Notes: generated by a model from the letters alone, not told the origin. DNA of 64,000 bases from Nocardioides dokdonensis FR1436 (GCF_001653335.1 NZ_CP015079.1:310001-374000); one strand, 5' to 3'; positions 35,752 to 48,101 are shown, counted from the stretch's first letter. Made by a program: numbers and translations.

Positions 35752-36186
35752 ATGCGCAAGTCCATCCAGCTGATCGCCGCAGCGACCAGCGTCGCGAGCC
35801 TCGGGCTCATCACCATGCCGGCCGCTCACGCCGACAACGCCATCATCTCGATCAAGAAGAAGGGGGAGCTGTCCTCCTCCAACAAGATCGCCTGGGTCAA
35901 GGCCAAGGTCACCTGCTCGGAGGACACCACGTCCGGCGAGCTGCAGGCCACCCTCACCCAGGTCACCCGCGGTGGCACCCAGACCTCGACCGGCTACATC
36001 TACGCCTACAGCGCCTTCGAGTGCACCGGCGACGAGGAGAAGGTCTACATCCCGGTCCGTCGGCCCACCGGCGGGTTCAAGTGGGTCAAGGGCCAGGCCA
36101 GGGTCACGAACGTGACCTTCACGTCCTACGACCCGTCGGGTTCGTTCACCGACACGGCCAAGGGTCGCACCGTCACCCTGCGCTGA
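35752..36186 (+). CDS. Secreted protein, unknown function
   Basis: A 144-residue protein with a classical Sec signal peptide: basic MRKS start, hydrophobic core, and a likely cut after AHA at residue 28. The mature 116 residues are rich in Thr, Ser, Lys and beta-type sequence. They contain two cysteines (VTCSED and FECTGD) that could form a disulfide. No enzyme motif is visible and no family is recognised. GGGAG about eight bases before the ATG supports the start. It may share a transcript with the next small gene. Confidence 0.78.
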   Translation: MRKSIQLIAAATSVASLGLITMPAAHADNAIISIKKKGELSSSNKIAWVKAKVTCSEDTTSGELQATLTQVTRGGTQTSTGYIYAYSAFECTGDEEKVYIPVRRPTGGFKWVKGQARVTNVTFTSYDPSGSFTDTAKGRTVTLR

Positions 36187-36320
36187 TGCGTCTCCTGCAC
36201 GTCACCCGGACGCTCCTGGCCCGGTGCGTCGAGGACGACACTGCCTCGACGCTCCTCGGCTCGGTCTGCCTGCTCTCGGGAACGCTGCTCTCAGCAGGAC
36301 TCCTGCTGCAGGCGGCCTGA
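36186..36320 (+). CDS. Small membrane protein of 44 residues
   Basis: The ATG overlaps the TGA of the secreted-protein gene by one base (TGATG), a normal coupling arrangement. The peptide has an amphipathic start (MRLLHVTRTLLARCVEDD) and one hydrophobic helix, STLLGSVCLLSGTLLSAGLL, ending LQAA. It may be a membrane microprotein. A chance frame is possible because it is short. Confidence 0.45.
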   Translation: MRLLHVTRTLLARCVEDDTASTLLGSVCLLSGTLLSAGLLLQAA

Positions 36321-36364
36321 CCTGCACCGGACGACGCGCGAACGAACCGCCCCCGGCGACACGC

Positions 36365-36880
36365 TCACCGGGGGCGGTTCTGCGCGCTCCCACCCGCAGC
36401 CGCCACGGCCTCGTCGAGGCCGCGCGCCGCGAGCCGGTCGGCCCGCTCGTTGCCCTCGTCGCCCGCGTGGCCCTTGACCCAGTGCCAGTGCACGTCGTGC
36501 CGCTCGCACGCCGCCTGGAGCTGCTGCCACAGGTCGACGTTCTTGACCGGCTGCTTCGCGGAGGTGCGCCACCCGTTGCGCATCCAGCCCACGACCCACG
36601 TGGTGATGCCGGAGCGCACGTAGGTCGAGTCGGTGTAGAGCTCGACCCGGACCGGCCGCTTGAGCGCCTCCAGCGCCTTGATCGGGGCCGTCAGCTCCAT
36701 CCGGTTGTTGGTCGTGGTGCCGGCCTCGCCACCACAGAGCTCGAGCTCGTGGCTGCCCTGGCGCAGCAGCGCACCCCAGCCGCCGGGACCCGGATTGGGT
36801 ATGCAGGCGCCGTCGGTGTGGATGACCACGACCTCGACGTCCTCGCCGTTCCCGGGCTCCTCGGTCACCGGCGCGTTCAC
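36365..36880 (-). CDS. rnhA: Ribonuclease HI
   Basis: A 171-residue enzyme that cuts RNA in RNA-DNA hybrids. The four metal-binding carboxylates are present: Asp in VIHTDGAC, Glu in NNRMELTA, Asp in LYTDSTYV, and Asp in [21 protein letters not shown] holds the flexible-loop His. About 28 residues precede the core. The GTG start overlaps the stop of the methyltransferase-like gene in GTGA, so the two are coupled. The tail after [10 protein letters not shown] is short and Ala/Gly-rich. Confidence 0.95.
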   Translation of the reverse strand: MNAPVTEEPGNGEDVEVVVIHTDGACIPNPGPGGWGALLRQGSHELELCGGEAGTTTNNRMELTAPIKALEALKRPVRVELYTDSTYVRSGITTWVVGWMRNGWRTSAKQPVKNVDLWQQLQAACERHDVHWHWVKGHAGDEGNERADRLAARGLDEAVAAAGGSAQNRPR

Positions 36881-37251
36881 GCTCGCGTACCCACCGCGAG
36901 CAGCGCCCGGGTCCGGAGGCACAGGCGCCCGTCGTGGACCAGGTCCTCCACCAGGCGGTCGTGCTCCGTCCGCAGCCGCTCACGATCGGCGGCGGCCAGG
37001 GCGGAGACCACCGTGCCGATGCCGCCGATCCCGGCCTCGGCACCGCGCCACATCGAGTCGACCGCGGCGCGGTGGGTCCAGGTCACGCCCCGGGCGGTCA
37101 CGTCCACCAGGCCGGCGCCGGCCAGGAGGTCACGCAGTCCGGTCTCGGTGCGGGCGAAGTCCAGGTGCGCTGGCAGCCGGGGACCGGGAGGGGCGTCGAT
37201 GGCCGCGGCCCACAGCGTCGCGACGTCGCCGCCCCAGCCCGCCCCGCTCAC
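36877..37251 (-). CDS. C-terminal half of a class I methyltransferase, kept as a 124-residue gene
   Basis: The sequence contains [20 protein letters not shown], typical of the C-terminal third of UbiE-like methyltransferases. The SAM-binding N-terminal half (GxGxG loop) is missing. The GTG start overlaps the nitrilase stop and the stop overlaps the RNase HI start, both as GTGA, so it looks translated rather than dead. It cannot bind SAM alone in the usual way. It may be a relic or a partner subunit. Confidence 0.65.
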   Translation of the reverse strand: MSGAGWGGDVATLWAAAIDAPPGPRLPAHLDFARTETGLRDLLAGAGLVDVTARGVTWTHRAAVDSMWRGAEAGIGGIGTVVSALAAADRERLRTEHDRLVEDLVHDGRLCLRTRALLAVGTRA

Positions 37252-38093
37252 GCCCGCACCCGGGGGCCGAGCGTGTCCCGGTGGTCGTGGTGCATGCGGT
37301 GCAGCCCGCGGGTGGCGGTGACGAGCTCGGGCTCGATCTCCGAGATGGCCAGGCCCTCCTCGTCGTCGAGGCGGGCCAGGGCCCGGCCCTCGGGGTCGTA
37401 GATCGCCGAGCCGCCGATGAAGGAGCTGCTCCCGCAGGTGCCGGTCAGGGCGGCGAGCACCACGTAGAAGCCGTTGTCGAGGGCCCGGGCCGGGTAGTGG
37501 AGGTCGCGCCGGTGCGCGCCGCCGGGGAAGTACGCCGCGGAGCACAGGTAGCCGAGCGCCCCCGCGTCGCTGGCGGCCCGGGCGTGCTCGGGGAAGCAGC
37601 CGTCGTAACAGGTCGACAACCCCAGCTCGACGCCGTCGACGACCACGGAGGCACCGTGCCCACCGGCCTCGAACCAGGTCTGCTCGGACAGGTCGACGTG
37701 CTGCTTGTCGTAGGGCAGCGCCGCGCTCACGCCGTCGGGGCGGTCGACGTCGGGCCGCACGACCAGCGTCGACAGGGTCCGGCGCGCGCCGCGGTCGAGG
37801 GCGGCGCCGACGACGACGGTGACCCCGGTGCGCAGCACCTGCTCGCGCAGCGGGTCCAGGCGCGGGCCGAGCACGTCGGCGGGCCGGGGCAGGGCACCGG
37901 CGAAGACCGCGTCGTCGTACCCGGTCAGGAACGCCTCCGGCAGCACCAGGACCCGCACGCCCTGGCCGCCCGCGAGCGCCGCCAACCGCGCGGCGGTGCG
38001 CACGTTGGCGTCGAGGTCCCCCGCTGCCGCGGCGGCCTGGCCGGCCGCCACCCGCAGGGCGGTGGTCGACGTGCTGGTCCCCGTGCTGGTCAC
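37248..38093 (-). CDS. Carbon-nitrogen hydrolase (nitrilase superfamily)
   Basis: A 281-residue amidase. The catalytic triad is recognisable: Glu in LVLPEAFLTGYD, Lys in PYDKQHVDLSEQTWF, and Cys in GLSTCYDGCFPEHARA. The second Glu of the SE-T region is present. The substrate is a small amide or carbamoyl compound that I cannot specify. GTG 38093 lies eight bases after the guaB3 stop and has a weak ribosome site. A later GTG inside LRVAAGQ is possible. It forms a tight chain guaB3, nitrilase, methyltransferase half, rnhA. Confidence 0.88.
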   Translation of the reverse strand: MTSTGTSTSTTALRVAAGQAAAAAGDLDANVRTAARLAALAGGQGVRVLVLPEAFLTGYDDAVFAGALPRPADVLGPRLDPLREQVLRTGVTVVVGAALDRGARRTLSTLVVRPDVDRPDGVSAALPYDKQHVDLSEQTWFEAGGHGASVVVDGVELGLSTCYDGCFPEHARAASDAGALGYLCSAAYFPGGAHRRDLHYPARALDNGFYVVLAALTGTCGSSSFIGGSAIYDPEGRALARLDDEEGLAISEIEPELVTATRGLHRMHHDHRDTLGPRVRA

Positions 38094-38100
38094 AGGAGCA

Positions 38101-39207
38101 CTACTCGACGACGACCTCGACACGCTGGAACTCCTTGCAGTCGGTGTAGCCGGTGGTGGCCATGGACCGACGCAGCGCACCGATGAGGTTCATGGTGCCG
38201 TCGGCGACCCGGGAGGGACCGAAGAGGATCTCCTCGAAGGTGCCGATCGTCTCGAACTGGACCCGCTGGCCGCGGGGCAGCTCGGGGTGGTGGGCCTCGG
38301 TGCCCCAGTGGAAGCCGCGGCCGGGCGCGTCGGAGGCCCGGGCGAACGGGGAGCCGACCATGACCGCGTCGGCGCCGCAGGCGATCGCCTTGGCGATGTC
38401 ACCGGACCTGCCGATGGAACCGTCGGCGATGACGTGCACGTAGCGCCCGCCCGACTCGTCGAGGTAGTCGCGGCGCGCGGCCGCGACGTCGGCGACCGCG
38501 GAGGCCATCGGCACCGCGACGCCGAGGACGGTACGGGTGGTGTGGGCCGCTCCCCCGCCGAAGCCGACGAGCACCCCGGCAGCACCGGTGCGCATCAGGT
38601 GCAGCGCGGCCTGGTGGGTGGCGCAGCCGCCCACGATGACGGGCACGTCGAGCTCGTAGATGAACTCCTTGAGGTTCAGCGGCTCGGACTGGCTGGAGAC
38701 GTGCTCGGCGGAGACGGTGGTGCCGCGGATGACGAACATGTCGACGCCCGCGTCGACGACGGTCTTGGCGAACTCCTTGGTCCGCTGCGGCGACAGCGAT
38801 CCGGCCACGGTCACCCCCGCCTCACGCACCTCGTGCAGGCGGTGGGTGATCAGCTCGGCCTTGACCGGCTCGAGGTAGATCTCCTGCATCCGCCGGGTGG
38901 CGTCGGTGCCGGTGAGCCCGGCGACCTCCTCGAGCAGCGGCTCCGGGTCCTCGTAGCGGGTCCACAGACCCTCGAGGTTGAGCACCCCGAGCCCGCCGTG
39001 GCGCCCGAAGGCGATCGCGGTGCTCGGCGACATCACGGAGTCCATCGGGGCGGCCATCACGGGCAGGTCGAAGCGGTAGGCATCGATCTGCCAGTGCGTG
39101 CTGACCTCCTCGGGGTCGCGGGTACGCCGCGAGGGGACGATCGCGATGTCGTCGAAGGAGTAGGCGCGGCGGGCGCGCTTGGCACGTCCGATCTCGATCT
39201 CGGTCAC
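38101..39207 (-). CDS. guaB3: GuaB3 family IMP dehydrogenase-related protein
   Basis: A 368-residue TIM-barrel protein related to IMP dehydrogenase but without CBS domains. YSFDDIAIVPSRRT and PVMAAPMDSVMSP align with the IMPDH start. GRYVHVIADGSIGRSGDIAKA-type and CGADAVMVGSPFA blocks match the phosphate site. At the place of the catalytic GSICTTR loop of GuaB it reads GAAHTTR, with no cysteine, so classical IMP oxidation is doubtful. The family function is unsettled. The GTG start matches the family. It heads the chain leading to rnhA. Confidence 0.9.
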   Translation of the reverse strand: MTEIEIGRAKRARRAYSFDDIAIVPSRRTRDPEEVSTHWQIDAYRFDLPVMAAPMDSVMSPSTAIAFGRHGGLGVLNLEGLWTRYEDPEPLLEEVAGLTGTDATRRMQEIYLEPVKAELITHRLHEVREAGVTVAGSLSPQRTKEFAKTVVDAGVDMFVIRGTTVSAEHVSSQSEPLNLKEFIYELDVPVIVGGCATHQAALHLMRTGAAGVLVGFGGGAAHTTRTVLGVAVPMASAVADVAAARRDYLDESGGRYVHVIADGSIGRSGDIAKAIACGADAVMVGSPFARASDAPGRGFHWGTEAHHPELPRGQRVQFETIGTFEEILFGPSRVADGTMNLIGALRRSMATTGYTDCKEFQRVEVVVE

Positions 39208-39270
39208 CCCGTCAGGCTAGTCGAGAGCACCGACCTCCGCTGCGCACGGGTGCTCCCGAGCGGTGCCGCC

Positions 39271-40200
39271 TCAGTCGTGGTGCGTGTGCTCGGTCTCGGC
39301 GTGGCCCTCGGGCTCGATCTGGAACGTCGAGTGCTCGATGGAGACCTCGAAGTGCTCGGCCACGCAGGCCTGCAGCTCGCGCAGCACCTGTCCGGAGTGC
39401 CCCGACTCGAAGCAGACCCGCTGCATGGTCACGTGCGCGGTCAGCACCGGCAGGTCGGAGGCGACCCGGGTCACGTGCAGGTCGTGCACGTCGACCACGT
39501 GCTCGACCTCGAGGATGTGGCGGCGCACGTCGGCCAGGTCGAGCCCCGGCGGGGTCGCCTCCAGCAGCACCCGCAGGCTCTCGCGCAGCAGCAGCAGCGT
39601 GCGCGGCAGGATCAGCACGGCGATCAGCAGGCCCGCGACGCTGTCGGCCCGCACCCAGCCGAAGGCCGCGATGAGCAGGGCGCTGATGATCACGGCCACC
39701 GAGCCGAGCGCGTCGTTGAGCACCTCGAGGTAGGCCGCGCGCATGTTGAGGTTCGCGCCGCGCCCCCCCGTGAGCACCGCGAGCGCGACCAGGTTGGCCG
39801 CCAGGCCGATCACGCCGAAGACCAGCAGCGAGGTCGACGGCACGTCCGCAGGGGTGACCAGGCGGCGTACGCCCTCGACCAGGGCGAAGATCCCGACCGC
39901 GAGCAGCAGCGCGGCCTGGGCGAGCGCGGAGATCACCTCGGCGCGCCGCAGCCCCCAGGTGTGCCGGTCCGTCGCCGGGCGCGCCACCAGGACACTGGCC
40001 GTGAGCGCCATCGCGAGCCCGACGGTGTCGGTGAGCATGTGCGCGGTGTCGACCAGCAGCGCGAGGCTGCCGGTGACGACCGCACCGACGGCCTGGGCCA
40101 GCACCACGACGCCGGTCAGGGCCAGCGCGACGCTCAGCCGGGTGCGGTTCGCCCCGGCCGTCGACCCGTGCTCGTGACCTGCTCCCACCTCGGCTCCCAC
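39271..40200 (-). CDS. Cation diffusion facilitator (zinc/cadmium-type exporter)
   Basis: A 309-residue CDF with six membrane helices (about residues 20-200) and a cytoplasmic dimerisation domain. Histidines occur at both ends (HEHGS and HTHHD). The TM2 site keeps HMLTD. In TM5 the usual HxxxD is EVLND, so one ligand is Glu, which may change metal choice. GTG 40200 and GTG 40188 both have GGGAG five bases upstream because of a tandem repeat. The C-terminus ends EGHAETEHTHHD. Confidence 0.9.
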   Translation of the reverse strand: MGAEVGAGHEHGSTAGANRTRLSVALALTGVVVLAQAVGAVVTGSLALLVDTAHMLTDTVGLAMALTASVLVARPATDRHTWGLRRAEVISALAQAALLLAVGIFALVEGVRRLVTPADVPSTSLLVFGVIGLAANLVALAVLTGGRGANLNMRAAYLEVLNDALGSVAVIISALLIAAFGWVRADSVAGLLIAVLILPRTLLLLRESLRVLLEATPPGLDLADVRRHILEVEHVVDVHDLHVTRVASDLPVLTAHVTMQRVCFESGHSGQVLRELQACVAEHFEVSIEHSTFQIEPEGHAETEHTHHD

Positions 40201-40210
40201 CTCGGCTCCC
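40183..40210. repeat. 12-bp tandem repeat duplicating a ribosome site and start codon
   Basis: TCCCACCTCGGC occurs twice (40183-40194 and 40195-40206), plus a third TCCC. On the minus strand each unit supplies GGGAG-CCGAG-GTG. The CDF gene therefore has two identical ribosome-site/start modules in frame, four codons apart. Slippage here would add or remove four residues without breaking the gene. Confidence 0.8.
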
Positions 40211-40225
40211 GGTGTGCCCCGGGGT

Positions 40226-42653
<2,428 letters not shown>

Positions 42654-42787
42654 GGCGTTCCTCCTCAGCAGACCCGCTCCGGCCGCGGGAGGCACTACGT
42701 TGACCCACCGACGTTGCGCGGACGTTTCGCGCGTGCGTCGAGCGGTGACCTCTGTTGGATCGACGAGGGGACGAGAGGGGCGGGGCG

Positions 42788-44275
42788 ATGGGTCAGGTGC
42801 AGCGCACCGTGCTGCTGTCCGCGCTCGTCGCGGGCTCGCTGCGCCTGGTCGGCCTGCTGCGCCCGGTGCGCGGCGACGAGGCCGGCTTCACCCTCGTGGC
42901 GCGCGCCTGGGACCCGTCGGCCGACAGCCTCTTCGGGCCGTACTTCGTCGACCGCCCGCCCCTGCTGGTCGCCACCTACGGCCTGACCGACTGGCTGGCC
43001 GGCCCGCTCGCCGTCCGCGTGCTCGGGGCGCTGGCGTGCGTCGCGCTGGTGCTGCTGGCGGCGGCCACCGCGCACCTGGTCGCGGGTGCCTCGGCCGCCC
43101 GGTGGACCTCGCTGCTCGTGGCGGCGCTCTGCGTGACGCCGATGATCGACATCGTGGCGACCAAGGGCGAGCTGCTGGGGCTGCCGCTGGTGATGGGCGG
43201 CGCCCTGCTGGGACTGCTGGCGCTGCGTCGTGGGCCGGGCCCCCGCGGGCTGCTGCTGGCGGGGGCCGCCGGCGCCGCCTCGATGACCGCGCTGGGCTAC
43301 AAGCAGAACCTGGTGGGCGGGCTGGTCTTCGGTGCCACGCTGCTCGTGGTGGCGGTGCTGACGCGGGAGGTCACGCTGCGCCGCGGCGCCGGTCTCGGCG
43401 CGGCGGCGCTGGCTGGGTCCTCGGTGCCGGTGCTGGCCACGGTCGGCTGGGCCGTGGCTGCCGGCGTACGGCTGGAGGTGCTGGGGTACGCCGTGTGGGG
43501 CTTCCGCGGCGACGCCTCGGTGGTGCTGGCCTCGCAGCCGTCCTCGGCGCCGGCGCAGCGGGCGGTGCTGCTCGTGCTGATCGCGGCGGGTGCCGGGATG
43601 ATCGCGGTGATCGGCGGCCTCCTGGTGCACGTGCGGGACGAGGTCGGCCGCGACGCGCCGGTGACCTGGGCGGTGCTGGCGATGCTGGCCGCCGACGCGG
43701 CCGCCCTGGTGGCGAGCGGGTCCTACTGGCGCGACTACCTCTTGGTGCTGGTGCCCTCGACGGCCCTGGCCGCGGCGCTGCTGGTGCGGCGCCGGTCGAA
43801 GCGGGGCCGGGCGATGCGGGCAGTGGTGGGCGCCACCGCCGTCTCCAGCGCGATCTCCCTGGTGGTGTGGGGCGTGGTGCAGGTGCTCGACCTGCAGGAG
43901 CTCGACGAGACCGACACCGGCGCGGCGCTGGCCGCGGCCGCGGAGCCCGGCGACACCCTCACCGTCTTCGGCGGACGGGCCGACTTGCAGCTGACCAGCG
44001 GGATGGACTCGCCCTACCCGTACCTGTGGAGCCTGCCCATGCGCACCCTCGACCCCGACCTGGCGCGGCTGCGGGCCCTGGTGTCGTCACCGCAGCGCCC
44101 CACCTGGCTGGTGGAGTGGGTCTACTTCGGCGCCTGGACCCCCGGGCCGGGCGCCGTGCTGCGCGACCTCGTCGAGCAGGAGTACGTCGAGGTGGGCGGT
44201 GCCTGCGGTGACCACCGCGTCTACCTGCGCCGCGACGTCGAGCGGCCCGCGCCGCAACCGCGCTGCCACGGCTGA
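42788..44275 (+). CDS. Polytopic membrane protein, glycosyltransferase-like (GT-C type)
   Basis: A 495-residue protein with about ten hydrophobic helices up to residue ~375, then a soluble C-terminal domain. The first loop after TM1 reads RPVRGDEAGFTLVARAWD and YFVDRPPLLVATYGL. This acidic loop followed by DRPP is typical of GT-C/PMT-like sugar transferases, where Asp or Glu is catalytic. The substrate would be a polyprenyl-phosphate sugar, but this is inference. ATG 42788 is chosen with GGGGCGGGG-type purine-rich sequence upstream; an earlier ATG 42755 is weaker. Confidence 0.72.
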   Translation: MGQVQRTVLLSALVAGSLRLVGLLRPVRGDEAGFTLVARAWDPSADSLFGPYFVDRPPLLVATYGLTDWLAGPLAVRVLGALACVALVLLAAATAHLVAGASAARWTSLLVAALCVTPMIDIVATKGELLGLPLVMGGALLGLLALRRGPGPRGLLLAGAAGAASMTALGYKQNLVGGLVFGATLLVVAVLTREVTLRRGAGLGAAALAGSSVPVLATVGWAVAAGVRLEVLGYAVWGFRGDASVVLASQPSSAPAQRAVLLVLIAAGAGMIAVIGGLLVHVRDEVGRDAPVTWAVLAMLAADAAALVASGSYWRDYLLVLVPSTALAAALLVRRRSKRGRAMRAVVGATAVSSAISLVVWGVVQVLDLQELDETDTGAALAAAAEPGDTLTVFGGRADLQLTSGMDSPYPYLWSLPMRTLDPDLARLRALVSSPQRPTWLVEWVYFGAWTPGPGAVLRDLVEQEYVEVGGACGDHRVYLRRDVERPAPQPRCHG

Positions 44276-44282
44276 GGCGGCC

Positions 44283-44582
44283 TCAGAGGAAGTAGAACGG
44301 CCCGGCGGTCACCGCGAACGCGAACGCGATACCGGCGATCAGCCACGGGATCGACCAGTAGGCCCAGCCGCGCACCAGGACGTAGCCCGCCACCGGGTTG
44401 AGTGCGATCGCGACCAGCGACGACAGGTTGCCGACGTCGAGGAAGACCATGGTGTGGATGACCAGGAAGCCGACGAGCGCTCCCACCCCGCCGATGAGAC
44501 GGCTCTGGCTGCCGTAGCCCGCCGTGCGCCACCGGTGCCGGAACGCCGCCGCCAGCCCCTCGTCGACCGTCGTGGCGCTCAC
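44283..44582 (-). CDS. Small three-helix membrane protein of the WXG-like operon
   Basis: A 99-residue protein with a soluble ~30-residue start and three membrane helices (LIGGVGALVGFLVIHTMVFL, a second around VAIALNPVAGYVLVRG, and IAGIAFAFAVTAGPFYFL). The GTG start overlaps the stop of the coiled-coil gene in GTGA. It is the last gene of a four-gene operon of helical ESX-like proteins, and may anchor or help export them. No family is recognised. Confidence 0.7.
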   Translation of the reverse strand: MSATTVDEGLAAAFRHRWRTAGYGSQSRLIGGVGALVGFLVIHTMVFLDVGNLSSLVAIALNPVAGYVLVRGWAYWSIPWLIAGIAFAFAVTAGPFYFL

Positions 44583-44983
44583 GGCTGGTCCGGCCGTTCT
44601 GCGGCGGCGAGCGCGCGGTCGTGCTCGGCACGGAACTCGGGGTCGGCCGCACGCAGGTCCGCCACGACGCTCTCGGTCTGCCGCGCGAACGACGCCCGGA
44701 ACTCCTGTGCGGAGGAGTGGGTGTCGGTGCCGTGCACCACGCCCGCCCACGAGGTGTCGCCCCGTTCGATGCGCTGGACGATCGCGGCCTGCTCAGGCGA
44801 CAGCTCCCCGCGTCGCCACGCCTCCCGGGTCTCCTTCTCGGACTCCTCGCGCTCCCGCTGCAGCGCGCGGCGCTGGTCGCGCAGCGCGGCCTTCTGCTGG
44901 TCGGCCTCGGCAGCGATGCGCCGGGTCTGCTCCCGCAGGCGCGCCGCCATCCCGCGGAGCTCGACGAGGTCGGGGTTCTCCAT
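44579..44983 (-). CDS. Coiled-coil protein of the WXG-like operon
   Basis: A 134-residue, highly charged protein. Residues about 8-58 form a coiled coil rich in Arg, Glu and Gln (LREQTRRIAAEADQQKAAL). The second half also looks helical. There is no signal or membrane segment. It lies 12 bases after the WXG/PPE-like gene and overlaps the small membrane gene, so it belongs to the same transcript. It could be a chaperone-like partner, by analogy with EspG-type helpers, but no sequence similarity is seen. Confidence 0.7.
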   Translation of the reverse strand: MENPDLVELRGMAARLREQTRRIAAEADQQKAALRDQRRALQREREESEKETREAWRRGELSPEQAAIVQRIERGDTSWAGVVHGTDTHSSAQEFRASFARQTESVVADLRAADPEFRAEHDRALAAAERPDQP

Positions 44984-44995
44984 CGTGCCGGCTCC

Positions 44996-45727
44996 TCAGT
45001 ACGCCGCGTCGGCGAGGTCGTCGACGCGGTCGCCGTTGTGGTAGCTCGTGCCGGCACTCGCGATCTGGAAGGTCACCCGCAACGCCTTCATCAGCTTGCC
45101 CATCGTGGCGCAGGCCTGCAGCAGCGGAGGGATGATGTGCTCGAGCGTGCGAATGGCGTCGATGGCGCGGTTCACGAGGCTGATGACGCGGCGACAGCTC
45201 GCTCCGCCGGTGGCGATCTCCTTGGCCCATCCCAGGACGCTGGCCGCGACCTTGAGCACGATCTCGTCGACCAGGCTCAGCAGCTCGGCCACCAGCTCCA
45301 TGACCGCCTTGGTGGCCACGAGCATGTCCTGCATGGCCGCAGCGATCAGGGCGGTCCCCTCGGACTGGACGGCGAAGCCCTCCGAGAACTCGGCGATCCG
45401 TCCCTGCGCGGCGGTGGCCGCCTCTCCACCCCACACCTCGGGGAGCGCCCGGGCCATCGATGCCATGTTGGCCTGCACGACGCCGAGGCCCTGGCCCAGC
45501 ACGGCCCAGTTCGAGGCCATCGCGTCGACGGCGTCGTAGTCCCCCGCGATCGGGTCGAAGATCGCACCGATGAGGTCGAAGCCGAACTGGCGGCACACCC
45601 AGTCGATGCCTTGGATCACGAAGCCGCACTGGTCGCGCAGCTGGTCGATCAGCGGCCCGTCCGTCCCCGACGTGTTCGGGACGAGGACCGGTCCGGGGTC
45701 GACGAGGTCGAGCGTCAGGGTGCTCAC
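44996..45727 (-). CDS. WXG100/PPE-like helical protein
   Basis: A 243-residue, almost all-helical protein. A Trp-Gly-Gly turn (LPEVWGGEAATAA) near residue 98 sits between two long helices, as in WXG100 and PPE proteins. SYHNGDRVDD near residue 228 contains a YxxxD motif, the type VII secretion signal of mycobacterial substrates. Two cysteine-containing loops (RDQCGFVIQGIDWVCRQ) are unusual. The GTG start overlaps the stop of the preceding gene in GTGA. Secretion by a type VII system is inferred; no EccC ATPase is in the window. Confidence 0.65.
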   Translation of the reverse strand: MSTLTLDLVDPGPVLVPNTSGTDGPLIDQLRDQCGFVIQGIDWVCRQFGFDLIGAIFDPIAGDYDAVDAMASNWAVLGQGLGVVQANMASMARALPEVWGGEAATAAQGRIAEFSEGFAVQSEGTALIAAAMQDMLVATKAVMELVAELLSLVDEIVLKVAASVLGWAKEIATGGASCRRVISLVNRAIDAIRTLEHIIPPLLQACATMGKLMKALRVTFQIASAGTSYHNGDRVDDLADAAY

Positions 45728-46305
45728 TGGTCGTGCTCCTCGAGGAAGTCGTCGATGTCGTCATCGGTGCTCAGGGCAGCACCGGTGTCGGACGCGTTGT
45801 TGATCATCCCGGTGGTCTCTCCGACCAGGCTGATCGGGGCGCCGGTCGACGCCTCGCCGGCCCACGACGGCGGCTGGGGGCCCTCCATGTGCCACGGCAC
45901 GTCGGCGATGGCGTTGAGGTGCCCGACCGGCGTCGGCACCCCGGGGACCGCGTCGCTCGCTGTCGGGAGGGTGACCTCCTCCGCCGCGGTGACGGCGGTG
46001 CGGATGCGGTCGAGGTCCCGCTCGACCCGGGTCTCGGTCGCCAGGATGTCGCTCAGGGCGTGGTCCATGCGTCGGGAGAGCTCGCGGGTCCCGGTCATCG
46101 CCGAGTCGAGCGCCTCGGTCAGGGCGCCGTAGGCGGCTTCGTAGTCGCTGCGGAAGACCCCCAGGAACCCGCTGAAGGCGCCGGTGTCGGCCAGCCCCGC
46201 CTGGCAGGTGAACCCGCTGGCCTCGGACAGGTTGAGGTACTGCTCGTGCGCGGCGCTCACGAGCTGGCGCACCCCCTGCTCGGAGACCCTGACCTCGTCA
46301 CCCAT
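45724..46305 (-). CDS. ESX-like helical protein with acidic tail
   Basis: A 193-residue protein, first in a four-gene operon. Residues about 1-110 look like an ESX-type helical hairpin (VSEQGVRQLVSAAHEQYL, then FRSDYEAAYGALTEALDSAM). The tail is Pro/Asp-rich and ends DDDIDDFLEEHDQ. No transmembrane segment is present. ATG 46305 follows a GGTGGCGGG ribosome site. An upstream GTG (46338) is less likely. It resembles the N-terminal half of secreted actinobacterial ESX-like proteins, but no named family was recognised. Confidence 0.65.
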   Translation of the reverse strand: MGDEVRVSEQGVRQLVSAAHEQYLNLSEASGFTCQAGLADTGAFSGFLGVFRSDYEAAYGALTEALDSAMTGTRELSRRMDHALSDILATETRVERDLDRIRTAVTAAEEVTLPTASDAVPGVPTPVGHLNAIADVPWHMEGPQPPSWAGEASTGAPISLVGETTGMINNASDTGAALSTDDDIDDFLEEHDQ

Positions 46306-46385
46306 GCACCCGCCACCCCTCTCGACCTTCCCGGACACGGAGGGCCTACCCGCGCCACGCCCTCGAGAAACCCCGGGCGGGAACG

Positions 46386-46423
46386 ACGACGGCCCGCCCG
46401 GGTCTCCCCGGACGGGCCGTCGT
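46386..46423 (-). terminator. Terminator hairpin after groEL
   Basis: ACGACGGCCCG (46386-46396) pairs perfectly with CGGGCCGTCGT (46413-46423), and an inner CCGG pairing extends the stem. It lies about 40 bp downstream of the groEL stop on the minus strand and separates groESL from the ESX-like operon. Confidence 0.8.
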
Positions 46424-46463
46424 GCTGCAGCGGGTCACCCCGCTGCGGGTGGTTCAGCGTCGA

Positions 46464-48101
<1,638 letters not shown>

